Source of the DNA: an uncultured Muribaculaceae bacterium
GTDB taxonomy: Bacteria; Bacteroidota; Bacteroidia; Bacteroidales; Muribaculaceae
DNA: 44,597 nucleotides
Assembly (NCBI GenBank): GCA_910584905.1
Contig: CAJUCQ010000071.1
Coordinates: 1-44,597 of the forward strand
Direction of reading: 5' to 3'
The position numbers and the translations under genes were made by a program. The notes beneath the pieces were generated by a model. The model was not told the DNA's origin and ran no database searches. It was given only the letters and a program-made list of their open reading frames with translations. Positions 1-8,089 of this stretch are shown one piece after another (the stretch's first letter is position 1; every line of letters begins with the position of its first letter).

Positions 1-26
1 ATATATCGGCTGTCCGAAGAAATTAC

Positions 27-116
27 TATTTTTGCCCATGGTTATCTATGTTTTGTCGCAAAAGCAAAGTAACCATTTAGGGCTGACTCCTGCAATAGGT
101 GCCAGCCCTAATTTTT
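27..116 (+). ncRNA. candidate small RNA (promoter, hairpin, terminator)
   Basis: A TAnnTTTG promoter element lies at 27-34, so transcription would begin near 41. The next 75 bases hold a stem of 38-44 with 70-76, enclosing a small hairpin (51-55 with 59-63), and then a perfect 9-bp hairpin (77-85 with 103-111) followed by five Ts. No open reading frame fits inside. The compact promoter-structure-terminator layout suggests a short non-coding RNA. No good -33 element is visible, and the window starts here, so this could instead be the tail of a longer leader or of an upstream transcript. Confidence 0.35.
77..116 (+). terminator. rho-independent terminator
   Basis: Perfect 9-bp inverted repeat (77-85 and 103-111) followed directly by a T tract on the + strand. 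It ends the candidate small RNA or a transcript entering from outside the window. Confidence 0.6.
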
Positions 117-288
117 CAGAATCTAAAAAAGTTTAGCGGACAGTAATATTAAAAAAAGATAAACTATGTAATTTATGGAAAACACATTGCTTTGTGTCTC
201 GTTTTTTTGGGCGCGATGTGTGGATTTTTGTCGATTGATTTGTGTTTGGCCTGTCTGCGTGTTTGCGCGCTGTCGTTGCGGGGAGGAT

Positions 289-326
289 GAAAATCGGGCC
301 GCGCATTCAGGAATGCGCGGCCCGAT
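289..326 (-). terminator. gdhA terminator
   Basis: Perfect 15-bp stem (293-307 with 312-326) and a 4-base loop, GC-rich, followed on the minus strand by TTTT. It lies 35 bases past the gdhA stop codon. The stretch 117-288 between this hairpin and the terminator at 77-116 holds no convincing gene; the short ORFs there look spurious. Confidence 0.8.
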
Positions 327-361
327 AGAGGGGAATTTAATGTCGGGGTTAAGGGGGCGGT

Positions 362-1699
362 TTAGCAGACGCCTTCGCCCATCATGGCGTGGGCCACTTT
401 CATGAAGCCGGCGATGTTGGCGCCCTTCATGTAGTTGATGTAGCCGTCGTCTTCGACGCCGTATGCGAGACACTGTTCGTGGATGTCGCGCATGATGGTG
501 TGGAGTTTTTCGTCGACTTCTTCGGCGCTCCACTGGAGGTGCATGGCGTTCTGGCTCATTTCGAGTCCTGAAGTTGCCACGCCGCCGGCGTTCACGGCCT
601 TGCCGGGAGCGTAGGTGGTGCGGGATTCAATGAAGGTGTCGATTGCCTCGGGGGTGCAACCCATGTTTGAAACTTCGGCCACCATTTCGACGCCGTTTGC
701 AACGAGTGCTTTAGCGTCGTCGCCGTTAAGCTCGTTCTGGGTAGCGCAGGGGAGGGCGATGTCGACCTTCTGTTCCCAAGGCTTGCGGCCTGCGAAGAAT
801 GTAGAGCCGGGGAATTTCTCGGCGTAGGGAGCAACGACGTCATTGCCGCTGGCGCGGAGTTCGAGCATGTAGTCGATTTTTTCGGTGTCGAGGCCTGCGG
901 GGTCATAGATATATCCGTCGGGACCGGATATTGTCACCACCTTTGCGCCGAGTTCGGTAGCCTTGAGAGCGGCGCCCCAAGCCACGTTGCCGAAGCCGGA
1001 GATTGCGATAGTCTTGCCCTTGATGTCGTCGTTTTTCTGCTTGAGCATGCTCTGCACGAAGTAGAGGGCGCCGAAGCCCGTTGCTTCGGGGCGGATACGG
1101 GAGCCGCCGAATTCGAGGCCTTTGCCGGTGAAAGTGCCGTCGTGCTGATTCACGAGACGCTTGTACATGCCGTACATGTAGCCCACTTCGCGTCCGCCTA
1201 CGCCGATGTCGCCGGCGGGAACGTCGCGGTCGGGACCGAGGTTCTTCCACAAGCCGAGGATGAAGGCCTGACAGAAGCGCATGATTTCGCGGTTGCTCTT
1301 GCCTCGGGGCGAGAAGTCGCTGCCGCCTTTGGCGCCGCCCATGGGCAGGGTTGTAAGGGCGTTTTTGAAGGTCTGCTCGAAGCCGAGGAATTTGAGGATG
1401 GAGAGGTTTACGGACGCGTGGAAGCGGATGCCGCCCTTGTACGGGCCGATGGCGTTGTTGAACTGCACGCGGTAGCCGAGGTTGTTCTGCACCTCACCTT
1501 TGTCGTCCAGCCACGTCACGCGGAAGGTGACGATGCGGTCGGGCTCAACCATGCGTTCAACAATCTTGTTGCGTTCGAATTCAGGGTGCCGGTTGTAGAT
1601 GTCCTGCACACTCATGAGCACTTCACGGACTGCCTGAAGATACTCTTTTTCGCCGGGGTGCTTGGCCTCCAGCGACGTCATGATTGAATTGATATCCAT
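362..1699 (-). CDS. gdhA: NADP-type glutamate dehydrogenase
   Basis: Cytosolic enzyme that interconverts 2-oxoglutarate plus ammonia and glutamate. The 445-residue length fits the hexameric short-chain family. The N-terminal dimerisation/substrate domain carries the glycine-rich GGAKGGSDF motif with the catalytic lysine, and the PAGDIGVGGRE and FGGSRIRPEATG stretches are typical of the family. The C-terminal Rossmann domain starts near the SGFGNVAWG dinucleotide motif. The start is supported by a consensus promoter (1785-1816) about 80 bases upstream and by the MDINSIM N-terminus. It is monocistronic, with its own terminator, and divergent from dacB. Cofactor preference (NADP) is inferred from family resemblance, not proven. 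Confidence 0.97.
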   Translation of the reverse strand: MDINSIMTSLEAKHPGEKEYLQAVREVLMSVQDIYNRHPEFERNKIVERMVEPDRIVTFRVTWLDDKGEVQNNLGYRVQFNNAIGPYKGGIRFHASVNLSILKFLGFEQTFKNALTTLPMGGAKGGSDFSPRGKSNREIMRFCQAFILGLWKNLGPDRDVPAGDIGVGGREVGYMYGMYKRLVNQHDGTFTGKGLEFGGSRIRPEATGFGALYFVQSMLKQKNDDIKGKTIAISGFGNVAWGAALKATELGAKVVTISGPDGYIYDPAGLDTEKIDYMLELRASGNDVVAPYAEKFPGSTFFAGRKPWEQKVDIALPCATQNELNGDDAKALVANGVEMVAEVSNMGCTPEAIDTFIESRTTYAPGKAVNAGGVATSGLEMSQNAMHLQWSAEEVDEKLHTIMRDIHEQCLAYGVEDDGYINYMKGANIAGFMKVAHAMMGEGVC

Positions 1700-1784
1700 A
1701 ACGTGTGAGAAAAGGTGGTTAGGTATGTTTTAAGGGTTGTAATCCTTCGTAGTTTGTAATATGCGCAGGGGGAGTCCTGCACGG

Positions 1785-1816
1785 CAAAGATAAGCCGAAA
1801 TTTCATAGTAAGCAAA
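1785..1816 (-). promoter_or_regulatory. gdhA promoter
   Basis: On the minus strand TTTG (1816-1813), a 20-bp spacer and TATCTTTG (1792-1785) match the Bacteroidetes -33/-7 consensus exactly. The predicted leader to the gdhA ATG is about 80 bases. Confidence 0.75.
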
Positions 1817-1917
1817 TAAAATCAATAAAAACTTTTTAATACTTTGCAGGCCGGGAATGTGAACAATAATGTGTAACTTCGCTGTTCAAAAGATTTAGGA
1901 AACAAATACTGAAAAAA

Positions 1918-3294
1918 ATGAAGCTTTTCTCTTACGCTATAATTGCCCTTGTGGCATTTTGCATCTTTCCGCAGGCGGCCTCGGGGGCGTCTTTTCTCGG
2001 CATCGACGGCGAGGAGTCGACGTCGGTGGGTATATATATAAAGGATATCCGCCCGACGACGCCGGAGTCCGGCCGTGTGATTGTCGACCACAATTCGCGC
2101 ATGGCTCTGACGCCGGCTTCGGTGATGAAGGTGGTGACGACGGCTACGGCTCTCGACGTCTTGGGCGAGGACTATCGCTTTTCAACCCCGGTGGAGTTGC
2201 GTGGCGCGCGCTTGGGGTCGAAGTGGGTGGGAAATCTGGTGGTGAAGGCCTCCGGCGACCCTACGCTTGAAAGCGAGAATTTCAAGGAGAACACCGGCTT
2301 CTGCCGCGAGATTCTCGACGGACTCAAGAAGGCCGGAATAACGGAAATCACGGGCCGCATCGTTGTCAGCGAGAGTCTCAGCGACGCAGGTCCTATTCTC
2401 CAGTGGGAGTGCGAGGATATAGCGTGGCCTTACGGCGCAGGGCTGTTCGGCCTTAACTGGCGCGACAACACGTTCACCCTTTCGCCGGCCACCGGGAAGA
2501 CTTCGCCCTATGTCCCGGACCTTAAAATCGACCTCCGCAAGAGCTCTTCGGGCAACGACCTCGTGCGCGGCGTGGGGAGCAATCTCCTGACGATATATGC
2601 CACGAATCCCAATAACCGCAAGTGGGTGACGCGAAGCACGATGCCTGACCCTGCGGCGGTGTTCGCGGCCGAGCTTGCGAGTGTGTTGCGCAAGGGCGGA
2701 ATCGCCGTCGACGACCGCGACGGCGAGGCGGCCGGAAGCGACACCCTCGCCGTGTGCACACATCGCTCGCCGCGCTCGTCCGAGATATTCCGGAGTCTGA
2801 TGGTGCGCAGTGACAATCTTTTTGCCGAGGCGATGCTCCGGGCTTCGTATCCCGGGACAACGCGCAAAAAAGCAATTGAAAGCGAGAAAGCTCTATGGAG
2901 CGGGCGCAGCCTCGGCGCAAAATATACTATCATCAACGACGGTAGCGGCCTGACGCGTGCCAACCGCCTGTCGCCGCGCTTCCTCGGCGGCGTGCTCGAA
3001 TGGATGGCCGCCTCGCCCGAGGGCGAGGCCTTCGCATCCTATTTTCCACGTGCCGGCCTCGACGGCACGATGAAGGGTTTTCTCGCCGATTCCGAGCTTG
3101 AGGGCCTGCTGGCGCTCAAGACCGGAAGCGTCAGCTCAGTGCAGTGCTATGCGGGGTATCTTCTCGACAAGGAGACGGCCCGCCCGACTCATGTGGTGGT
3201 GGTGATGGTAAACGGCTTTTTCTGCCCGCGTGTTCAGGTGCGGAAGGCCGTCGAGCGTCTGCTCCTTGATAAATTCACGAACGAAAAACAATAA
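1918..3294 (+). CDS. dacB: D-alanyl-D-alanine carboxypeptidase/endopeptidase (PBP4 family)
   Basis: Periplasmic serine peptidase of family S13 that trims or cleaves D-Ala cross-links in peptidoglycan. An N-terminal signal peptide (about residues 1-23, hydrophobic, ending ASGA) is followed by the penicillin-binding motifs: SxxK as S68-V-M-K71, SxN as S298-D-N300, and KTG at 401-403. The long insert between the first two motifs is typical of PBP4. At 458 residues it has normal length. It begins a tight run with the next two genes (gaps of 13 and 15 bases), so it is probably co-transcribed with rsmI. A weak TAACTTCG element sits at 1874-1881. Confidence 0.95.
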   Translation: MKLFSYAIIALVAFCIFPQAASGASFLGIDGEESTSVGIYIKDIRPTTPESGRVIVDHNSRMALTPASVMKVVTTATALDVLGEDYRFSTPVELRGARLGSKWVGNLVVKASGDPTLESENFKENTGFCREILDGLKKAGITEITGRIVVSESLSDAGPILQWECEDIAWPYGAGLFGLNWRDNTFTLSPATGKTSPYVPDLKIDLRKSSSGNDLVRGVGSNLLTIYATNPNNRKWVTRSTMPDPAAVFAAELASVLRKGGIAVDDRDGEAAGSDTLAVCTHRSPRSSEIFRSLMVRSDNLFAEAMLRASYPGTTRKKAIESEKALWSGRSLGAKYTIINDGSGLTRANRLSPRFLGGVLEWMAASPEGEAFASYFPRAGLDGTMKGFLADSELEGLLALKTGSVSSVQCYAGYLLDKETARPTHVVVVMVNGFFCPRVQVRKAVERLLLDKFTNEKQ

Positions 3295-3307
3295 TCCATA
3301 ATAAGAT

Positions 3308-3862
3308 ATGACAAAAGAAATATTGGCGCTTCTTCAGCTTAATGTGGAGATGGAGGGGCTATTGCGTGTTCTTGCCGAGCGCGAGAATCCACATGCGGCC
3401 GACGCCCTTGCGCGCAAGGCGGCGGAGTTCGACGCCGGCGTGAAGGCTTTTCTCGACGGTGTGCGTCCCGCGGCGCTCAAGGAGGAAGAGGCGGAGGCGG
3501 TCGAGATGCCTGATTCGTTCGATGCCGCAGAGCGCGCGTCGGAGAGTGCGGAGGAGGCCTCCGCGCAGTGCGTGGCGGATGATGCCGGAAGCGATGCTCC
3601 CTGCGCCGCGGCGGTGAATCCCGCTCCGCGACAGGCAGGCGCGGCCCTCGGGCGCATCTTTTCGCTCAACGACCGCTATCGCTACAGTCAAGAGCTCTTC
3701 GGGGGCAGTATGCAACGCTTTTCCGACGCCGTGGGGCGCCTTTCGGAGATGGATTCGTTTGCCGAGGCTCTCGGCTTTCTTGTCGAGGAACTCGGGCTTG
3801 ACCTCTCGCAGCCCGTGGCAAAGGAGTTTGCCGACCGCCTCGCCGACAATATGCCCCGATAA
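3308..3862 (+). CDS. conserved hypothetical acidic protein
   Basis: No known function. The 184-residue protein has a helical N-terminus (1-60), an Ala/Glu-rich linker (about 60-115) and a better-ordered C-terminus (about 120-184) that begins with the pattern FSLNDRYRYSQELFGG. I associate that pattern with Bacteroidetes hypothetical proteins, where a similar NDR-x-x-x-x-x-ELF stretch recurs. There is no signal peptide or membrane segment, so it is probably cytosolic. It lies between dacB and rsmI with gaps of only 13 and 15 bases, so an operon is likely, but its role cannot be read from the context. Confidence 0.85.
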   Translation: MTKEILALLQLNVEMEGLLRVLAERENPHAADALARKAAEFDAGVKAFLDGVRPAALKEEEAEAVEMPDSFDAAERASESAEEASAQCVADDAGSDAPCAAAVNPAPRQAGAALGRIFSLNDRYRYSQELFGGSMQRFSDAVGRLSEMDSFAEALGFLVEELGLDLSQPVAKEFADRLADNMPR

Positions 3863-3877
3863 CTCGCGCCGTACCGT

Positions 3878-4621
3878 ATGGGAAAGATATATATTGTGCC
3901 GACGCCCGTCGGCAACCTCGATGATATGACGCCGAGAGCCGTCGAGGTGCTCCGCAACGCCTCGCTTATTCTTGCGGAGGACACGCGCACGTCGGCGGTG
4001 CTTATGCGCCATTTCGACATCCGCACGCCGATGAGCTCGCACCATAAATACAACGAACACGCCACCGTCGGGCCAGTGCTCGACCGCGTCGAGGCCGGCG
4101 AGGACATCGCCCTTGTGAGCGATGCCGGCACCCCCGGCATTTCCGACCCCGGCTTCATGCTCGCCCGCGAGGCCCGTATGCGCGGGGTAGAGGTGGTGAC
4201 GCTCCCGGGGCCTACGGCCTTTGTGCCGGCGCTCGTCAACTCCGGGCTTCCGTGCGACCGCTTTTTTTTCGAGGGTTTTCTGCCTCAGAAAAAGGGCCGC
4301 GCCACGCGGCTTGAGTTTCTCGCCGCCTTGCCCGTGACGTTCATCGTCTACGAATCGCCTTTGCGGCTGGTGAAGACGCTCGGTCAACTTGCCGCCGCCT
4401 GCGGCCCCGAGAGGCCGGCCGCCGTGTGCCGCGAGATATCAAAACTCCATGAGGAGACCGCCCGCGGAACGCTTGCCGAACTTGAGAAATATTTTACGGA
4501 AAACAATCCGCGGGGAGAGTTTGTTATCATTGTAAGCGGCGATGACAGCCCGGCCCGCAAGGACCGGAGGCATCGCAACAAATATCGTCCGGATGCAGAT
4601 GCGGACGATTCCGAAAACTGA
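3878..4621 (+). CDS. rsmI: 16S rRNA (cytidine1402-2'-O)-methyltransferase
   Basis: SAM-dependent enzyme that 2'-O-methylates C1402 of 16S rRNA in the decoding centre. It belongs to the tetrapyrrole-methylase fold: the N-terminus reads IYIVPTPVGNLDDMTPRA, followed by AEDTRTS, then LVSDAGTPGISDPG, all signature stretches of RsmI. The 247-residue length is slightly short; many homologues carry an extra C-terminal domain, and this one ends in a basic, charged tail. It starts 15 bases after the preceding gene and is probably its operon partner. Confidence 0.95.
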   Translation: MGKIYIVPTPVGNLDDMTPRAVEVLRNASLILAEDTRTSAVLMRHFDIRTPMSSHHKYNEHATVGPVLDRVEAGEDIALVSDAGTPGISDPGFMLAREARMRGVEVVTLPGPTAFVPALVNSGLPCDRFFFEGFLPQKKGRATRLEFLAALPVTFIVYESPLRLVKTLGQLAAACGPERPAAVCREISKLHEETARGTLAELEKYFTENNPRGEFVIIVSGDDSPARKDRRHRNKYRPDADADDSEN

Positions 4622-4664
4622 CATTCAATCTATTCATACACGTTTTAACAACAAAGACAGAATT

Positions 4665-5534
4665 ATGAAAAAGACCGTTCTGATAGGCTTTCTTGCCGCA
4701 TCCATGACTATTCTGGGCAGTTGCACCGATAAGAAGGCCCAGCAGCTTAAAGAAGCACAGGAGCTCAATACCGCCACCCGCGAACAGCTCGCAACCGCCG
4801 TGGCCGACCGCGACCAGCTCCTGCAGTTGATGAACGACATCAGCGACGACATGCAGAAAATCAAGCAGATTGAAGGCGTGATGGCCAATCCGGGCGTCAA
4901 CGAGACCCCCGACCGTCAGGCCCAGTTGCGCAACGATTTTGCCGCCCTCCAGCAGACGCTTCAGGACCGTCGCGAGCGTCTGGCCGAACTTGAAAAGAAG
5001 CTCAAGGACTCGAACGTCAACAGTTCGAGCCTCAAAAAGACGATTCAGACACTTCGTCAGCAAATCGACTCTCAGGCCACGGAAATCACCAATCTGCGCG
5101 CGTCGCTCGGTCAGGCCAAGGAACGCATCGGCGTCCTCGATGCCGCTGTCGACTCGCTCAACACCACAGTCACCGAAGTTACAGCCGCCCGCGACGAGGC
5201 TCAGGAGGAAAATACCAACCTCGCAAACGAGCTCAACCTCTGCTATTATGCAATCGGCAGCAACGGCGAACTCAAGGAACACAAAATTCTTGAAGGCGGT
5301 TTCCTCCGCAAAACCAAGATTATGAAGGGCGATTTTGACCAGAGCTTCTTTACAGCCGCCGACAAACGCACCCTCACGACCATCGACCTCAACTCCAAGA
5401 AGGCCGAGGTGATGACGAACCAGCCCGCTGACTCGTATGTGATTGAAGACCGCGGCGGACGCAAGGTGCTCCGCATCACCGATCCCGTGAAGTTCTGGAG
5501 TCTCAGCAACTACCTCGTGGTTAAAATCGACTGA
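4665..5534 (+). CDS. coiled-coil lipoprotein (Cbp1-like)
   Basis: Exported lipoprotein of 289 residues. The start at 4665 is chosen over an upstream in-frame ATG at 4542 because it gives a clean lipoprotein signal peptide: MKKTV, a hydrophobic core, and lipobox LGSC with Cys at residue 20. Residues about 25-195 are almost wholly heptad-like, rich in Gln, Leu, Glu and Lys, predicting a long coiled coil. The C-terminal ~90 residues form a compact domain beginning LCYYAIGSNGELKEH. This arrangement resembles Bacteroidales proteins annotated as Cbp1-family collagen-binding adhesins; the binding activity is not shown by the sequence. A hairpin at 5561-5602 ends the transcript. Confidence 0.9.
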   Translation: MKKTVLIGFLAASMTILGSCTDKKAQQLKEAQELNTATREQLATAVADRDQLLQLMNDISDDMQKIKQIEGVMANPGVNETPDRQAQLRNDFAALQQTLQDRRERLAELEKKLKDSNVNSSSLKKTIQTLRQQIDSQATEITNLRASLGQAKERIGVLDAAVDSLNTTVTEVTAARDEAQEENTNLANELNLCYYAIGSNGELKEHKILEGGFLRKTKIMKGDFDQSFFTAADKRTLTTIDLNSKKAEVMTNQPADSYVIEDRGGRKVLRITDPVKFWSLSNYLVVKID

Positions 5535-5560
5535 TTCAGTCCTGAAAGATAACCCCCGCA

Positions 5561-5602
5561 ACAGTGGCGGCGGCAAGCGCTCGGCGCGGATGCCGCCACT
5601 GT
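5561..5602 (+). terminator. hairpin after the coiled-coil lipoprotein gene
   Basis: Perfect 11-bp stem (5561-5571 with 5592-5602) with a 20-base loop, 27 bases past the stop codon. The T tract is weak, so it may be a processing or stabilising hairpin rather than a strong terminator. Confidence 0.55.
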
Positions 5603-5632
5603 CGTGTTCTCAACGCATGTTATATAAACCAA

Positions 5633-5662
5633 CCGTGCGGACGTCTCTCGACGTCCGCACGG
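5633..5662 (+). repeat. 12-bp perfect inverted repeat
   Basis: Perfect 12-bp GC-rich stem (5633-5644 with 5651-5662) with a 6-base loop. It lies 31 bases before the ATG of a 19-codon signal-peptide-like ORF. It could be a second terminator, or structure in the leader of that remnant. Confidence 0.55.
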
Positions 5663-5692
5663 CCTGTTTCTAAACCTTAAAAATCTAATCCT

Positions 5693-5752
5693 ATGAAAAA
5701 ACTAATCAATCTTGCCTTTGCTTCATTGTGTTTTGCTGTTCTTTGCACGTAA
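5693..5752 (+). pseudogene. remnant of an exported protein gene (signal peptide only)
   Basis: A 19-codon ORF encodes MKKLINLAFASLCFAVLCT and then stops. It has the lysine-rich start and hydrophobic core of a lipoprotein signal peptide but breaks off where a lipobox cysteine and mature protein would follow. The 120 bases after the stop hold no continuation in any frame. The simplest reading is a gene deleted after its signal peptide; a tiny membrane peptide is the alternative. Confidence 0.35.
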
Positions 5753-5819
5753 GACGCCTGAAACCACTCTTTGGTTGTGTCGGAACGGCAGTTTAAGGCT
5801 TATTTTATTCCCTTTTAAC

Positions 5820-5849
5820 CTTGCGGACGCGAGTTTTTCACTATCTTTG
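5820..5849 (+). promoter_or_regulatory. rnz promoter
   Basis: TATCTTTG at 5842-5849 matches the -7 consensus. A CTTG at 5820-5823 may serve as -33 with an 18-bp spacer. The leader to the rnz ATG is about 20 bases. Confidence 0.55.
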
Positions 5850-5875
5850 CAATTCATTCAAAACCAACGTGCATA

Positions 5876-6844
5876 ATGACAGAAAAAAATTGCGCGTCGC
5901 CGCCATCGGCATTCAGCGTCCGTATTCTGGGTTGTGGCTCGGCCAAGCCTACGCTTCGCCACGCGCCCTCGGCTCAGGCGCTGTTCTACCACGGGCGCGT
6001 CTTCCTTATCGACTGTGGCGAAGGCGTCCAGATTCAGATGGAGCGCTACGGGGTCTCCGCGCACAAGATTTCGGACATATTCATCTCGCACCTCCACGGC
6101 GACCATTTCCTCGGCTTGCCGGGCCTGTTGGGCACGATGTGTCTTAACGGGCGCACGACTCCCGTGCGCGTGCACATATCCGCCGAGGGATCGCGTCTAC
6201 TGAAGGCTGTGACCGAGGTGGTGTCGCCCGGCATCGGAGGCATGGTCGAGTATTGTGTCATGGAGCCCGGGCGCCGTCAGTGTGTTTATGAGGATGCGGC
6301 GCTTGAAGTCCACACCGTGCCGCTCCATCATCGCGTGCCGGCCTGCGGATTTTATTTCCGCGAGAAGCCCAAGGAGCGCCATCTGCGCCCCGACGCCATC
6401 GAGCGCTATGCCATCCCTTACGCCGCTCTTAAGGCGATAAAGGCCGGAGCCGACTACGAGCTGCCCGGAGGCGGGCGCATCGCCAACGCCGAGCTCACGG
6501 CGCCTCCGTCGCCCTCGCTGAGCTACGCCTATTGCTCCGACACGGCTTTCGCCGCTGACGTGGCCGAGGCCGTGCGGGCGGTGACGGTGCTCTACCACGA
6601 AGCCACTTACGGCGACGCCAACGCCGCCAAGGCGTCGATGCGCGGCCATTCAACAGCGCGAGAGGCCGGCGTCGTTGCCCGCATTGCCGGGGCCGGAGCG
6701 TTGGTCATAGGCCACTATTCGGCGGCCGTCGATGACGAGGAGGCTCTCGCCATGGAAGCCGCCGAGGAGTTCGGAGGCCCGGTATTTGCCGCCGCTGAAG
6801 GTATGCTCATAGAGGTGCGCCCGGCCATGCAACGGAATTTATAA
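5876..6844 (+). CDS. rnz: ribonuclease Z
   Basis: Metallo-beta-lactamase-fold endonuclease that removes 3' trailers from tRNA precursors. The zinc-binding motif is H72-L-H74-G-D76-H77, preceded by the LGCGSAKPT and IDCGEG stretches; later motifs include SYAYCSDT and the HSTAREAG block with its histidine, followed by GHYS. The 322 residues fit the bacterial short form. The role fits the neighbourhood: none of the tRNA genes downstream encodes CCA, so 3' trimming followed by CCA addition is required. tadA follows after 20 bases. Confidence 0.96.
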   Translation: MTEKNCASPPSAFSVRILGCGSAKPTLRHAPSAQALFYHGRVFLIDCGEGVQIQMERYGVSAHKISDIFISHLHGDHFLGLPGLLGTMCLNGRTTPVRVHISAEGSRLLKAVTEVVSPGIGGMVEYCVMEPGRRQCVYEDAALEVHTVPLHHRVPACGFYFREKPKERHLRPDAIERYAIPYAALKAIKAGADYELPGGGRIANAELTAPPSPSLSYAYCSDTAFAADVAEAVRAVTVLYHEATYGDANAAKASMRGHSTAREAGVVARIAGAGALVIGHYSAAVDDEEALAMEAAEEFGGPVFAAAEGMLIEVRPAMQRNL

Positions 6845-6864
6845 ATTGAATACTGACAAAAACG

Positions 6865-7311
6865 ATGAACGACGAATACTACATGGACCTCGCCATTGCC
6901 GAGGCCCGCGCCGCCGGGGCCGCCGGCGAAATCCCTATCGGGGCGGTTGTCGTGGCTGATGCCACGGGGCGCATACTCGGGCGCGGCCACAACATGACCG
7001 AAGCCCTCCGCGACGTCACTGCTCATGCCGAGATGCTCGCCATAACCGCGGCTCAGACAGCCCTCGGGGGAAAATATCTCAAAGGCTGTACGCTCTATGT
7101 CACGGTCGAACCATGCACCATGTGCGCCGGGGCCATAGGCTGGAGTCAGCTGGGGCGCATTGTCATCGGCGCTTCCGACGAAAAACGCGGATATTCGGGC
7201 ATCTGCCGCGCGAACCGCACGCCCTTCCATCCGCGTGCGAAGGTCGATTGCGGGGTGCGTGAGGAGGAATGCCGGCGTCTGATGCAGGATTTCTTCCGCG
7301 GTCTTCGCTGA
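6865..7311 (+). CDS. tadA: tRNA-specific adenosine deaminase
   Basis: Zinc deaminase predicted to convert A34 to inosine in tRNA-Arg(ACG). The cytidine-deaminase-fold motifs are complete: H54-A-E56 (zinc ligand and proton shuttle) and P83-C84-T-M-C87. The 148-residue length is typical. Some close Bacteroidetes homologues are labelled simply nucleoside deaminase, so another base substrate is possible. It follows rnz by 20 bases and is probably co-transcribed with it, placing two tRNA-maturation enzymes directly upstream of four tRNA genes. Confidence 0.9.
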   Translation: MNDEYYMDLAIAEARAAGAAGEIPIGAVVVADATGRILGRGHNMTEALRDVTAHAEMLAITAAQTALGGKYLKGCTLYVTVEPCTMCAGAIGWSQLGRIVIGASDEKRGYSGICRANRTPFHPRAKVDCGVREEECRRLMQDFFRGLR

Positions 7312-7404
7312 AGCGCGGCGGGGGCTATCTCTTTAAGATACAGTGCAATAGAGGCGGCGGGGTAGAGGTCCGGCGAAATTTTTGTCGAAAAAAACGCGCA
7401 AAAA

Positions 7405-7436
7405 TTTGGTAAGTCCGAAAAAAGTGACTAACTTTG
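7405..7436 (+). promoter_or_regulatory. promoter of tRNA pair 1
   Basis: TTTG (7405-7408), a 20-bp spacer and TAACTTTG (7429-7436), a perfect housekeeping promoter 22 bases before tRNA-Gly. Confidence 0.8.
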
Positions 7437-7458
7437 CATCGCAAAATCAGAAAGGCAT

Positions 7459-7531
7459 GCGAAAATAGCTCAGTTGGTAGAGCACAACCTTGCCAAGGTT
7501 GGGGTCGCGGGTTCGAGTCCCGTTTTTCGCT
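7459..7531 (+). tRNA. tRNA-Gly (GCC), copy 1
   Basis: 73 bases fold into a full cloverleaf: acceptor GCGAAAA with TTTTCGC, D-arm GCTC/GAGC, anticodon stem CAACC/GGTTG around loop TTGCCAA (anticodon GCC), T-loop TTCGAGT, discriminator T. CCA is not encoded. Confidence 0.97.
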
Positions 7532-7562
7532 CAAATCCCTCAGGCTTTTGCTTGACAAAGAT

Positions 7563-7646
7563 GTCCGGATGGCGGAATTGGTAGACGCGCTACTTTGAGG
7601 GGGTAGTGAGCATTCGCTCGTGTGAGTTCGAGTCTCATTTCGGACA
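7563..7646 (+). tRNA. tRNA-Leu (GAG), copy 1
   Basis: 84-base class II tRNA with a long variable arm. Acceptor GTCCGGA pairs with TTCGGAC; the anticodon loop TTGAGGG gives anticodon GAG; T-loop TTCGAGT. CCA is not encoded. Confidence 0.96.
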
Positions 7647-7651
7647 CAAAG

Positions 7652-7700
7652 AAAAGTCTCCGAGTATTTGAACGTCAAGTACTCGGAGACTTTTTCTTTT
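7652..7700 (+). terminator. strong terminator after tRNA pair 1
   Basis: Perfect 15-bp stem (7652-7666 with 7680-7694) running into a T-rich tract. The 130 bases that follow, up to the second tRNA promoter, contain no gene. Confidence 0.9.
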
Positions 7701-7833
7701 TCTCGCTCCCCGCTACGGGTGTGATTTGTGGCGCCGCTTGCTTACGGCGGGGCGTATGCGGAGCGTCGGTCGTCGGGCAACTTGCATGTAAACAGTAGAT
7801 TTGGAATGATGTAAAATAATATTCGCATAAAAA

Positions 7834-7865
7834 TTTGGTAGTTTCAAAAAAAGTGACTAACTTTG
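7834..7865 (+). promoter_or_regulatory. promoter of tRNA pair 2
   Basis: TTTG (7834-7837), 20-bp spacer, TAACTTTG (7858-7865). It is near-identical to the promoter of pair 1, with a few changes in the spacer. Confidence 0.8.
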
Positions 7866-7887
7866 CATCGCAAAATCAGAAAGGCAT

Positions 7888-7960
7888 GCGAAAATAGCTC
7901 AGTTGGTAGAGCACAACCTTGCCAAGGTTGGGGTCGCGGGTTCGAGTCCCGTTTTTCGCT
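7888..7960 (+). tRNA. tRNA-Gly (GCC), copy 2
   Basis: Base-for-base identical to the copy at 7459-7531, including the 20 or so bases upstream. Confidence 0.97.
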
Positions 7961-7995
7961 CAAAACCCCTCAGGCTTTAAATAGCTTGGCAAAAT

Positions 7996-8079
7996 GTCCG
8001 GATGGCGGAATTGGTAGACGCGCTACTTTGAGGGGGTAGTGAGCATTCGCTCGTGTGAGTTCGAGTCTCATTTCGGACA
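7996..8079 (+). tRNA. tRNA-Leu (GAG), copy 2
   Basis: Identical to the copy at 7563-7646. The Gly-Leu spacer has drifted between the two pairs (31 versus 35 bases) while the tRNAs have not. Confidence 0.96.
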
Positions 8080-8089
8080 CTTTGGAATC

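Noticed and set aside
175..405. 76-codon + strand ORF before gdhA
   Set aside because: It runs across the gdhA terminator and into the gdhA 3' end antisense, with no recognisable features.
7325..7678. 117-codon minus-strand ORF over tRNA pair 1
   Set aside because: It is the reverse strand of two clear tRNA genes and their terminator; not coding.
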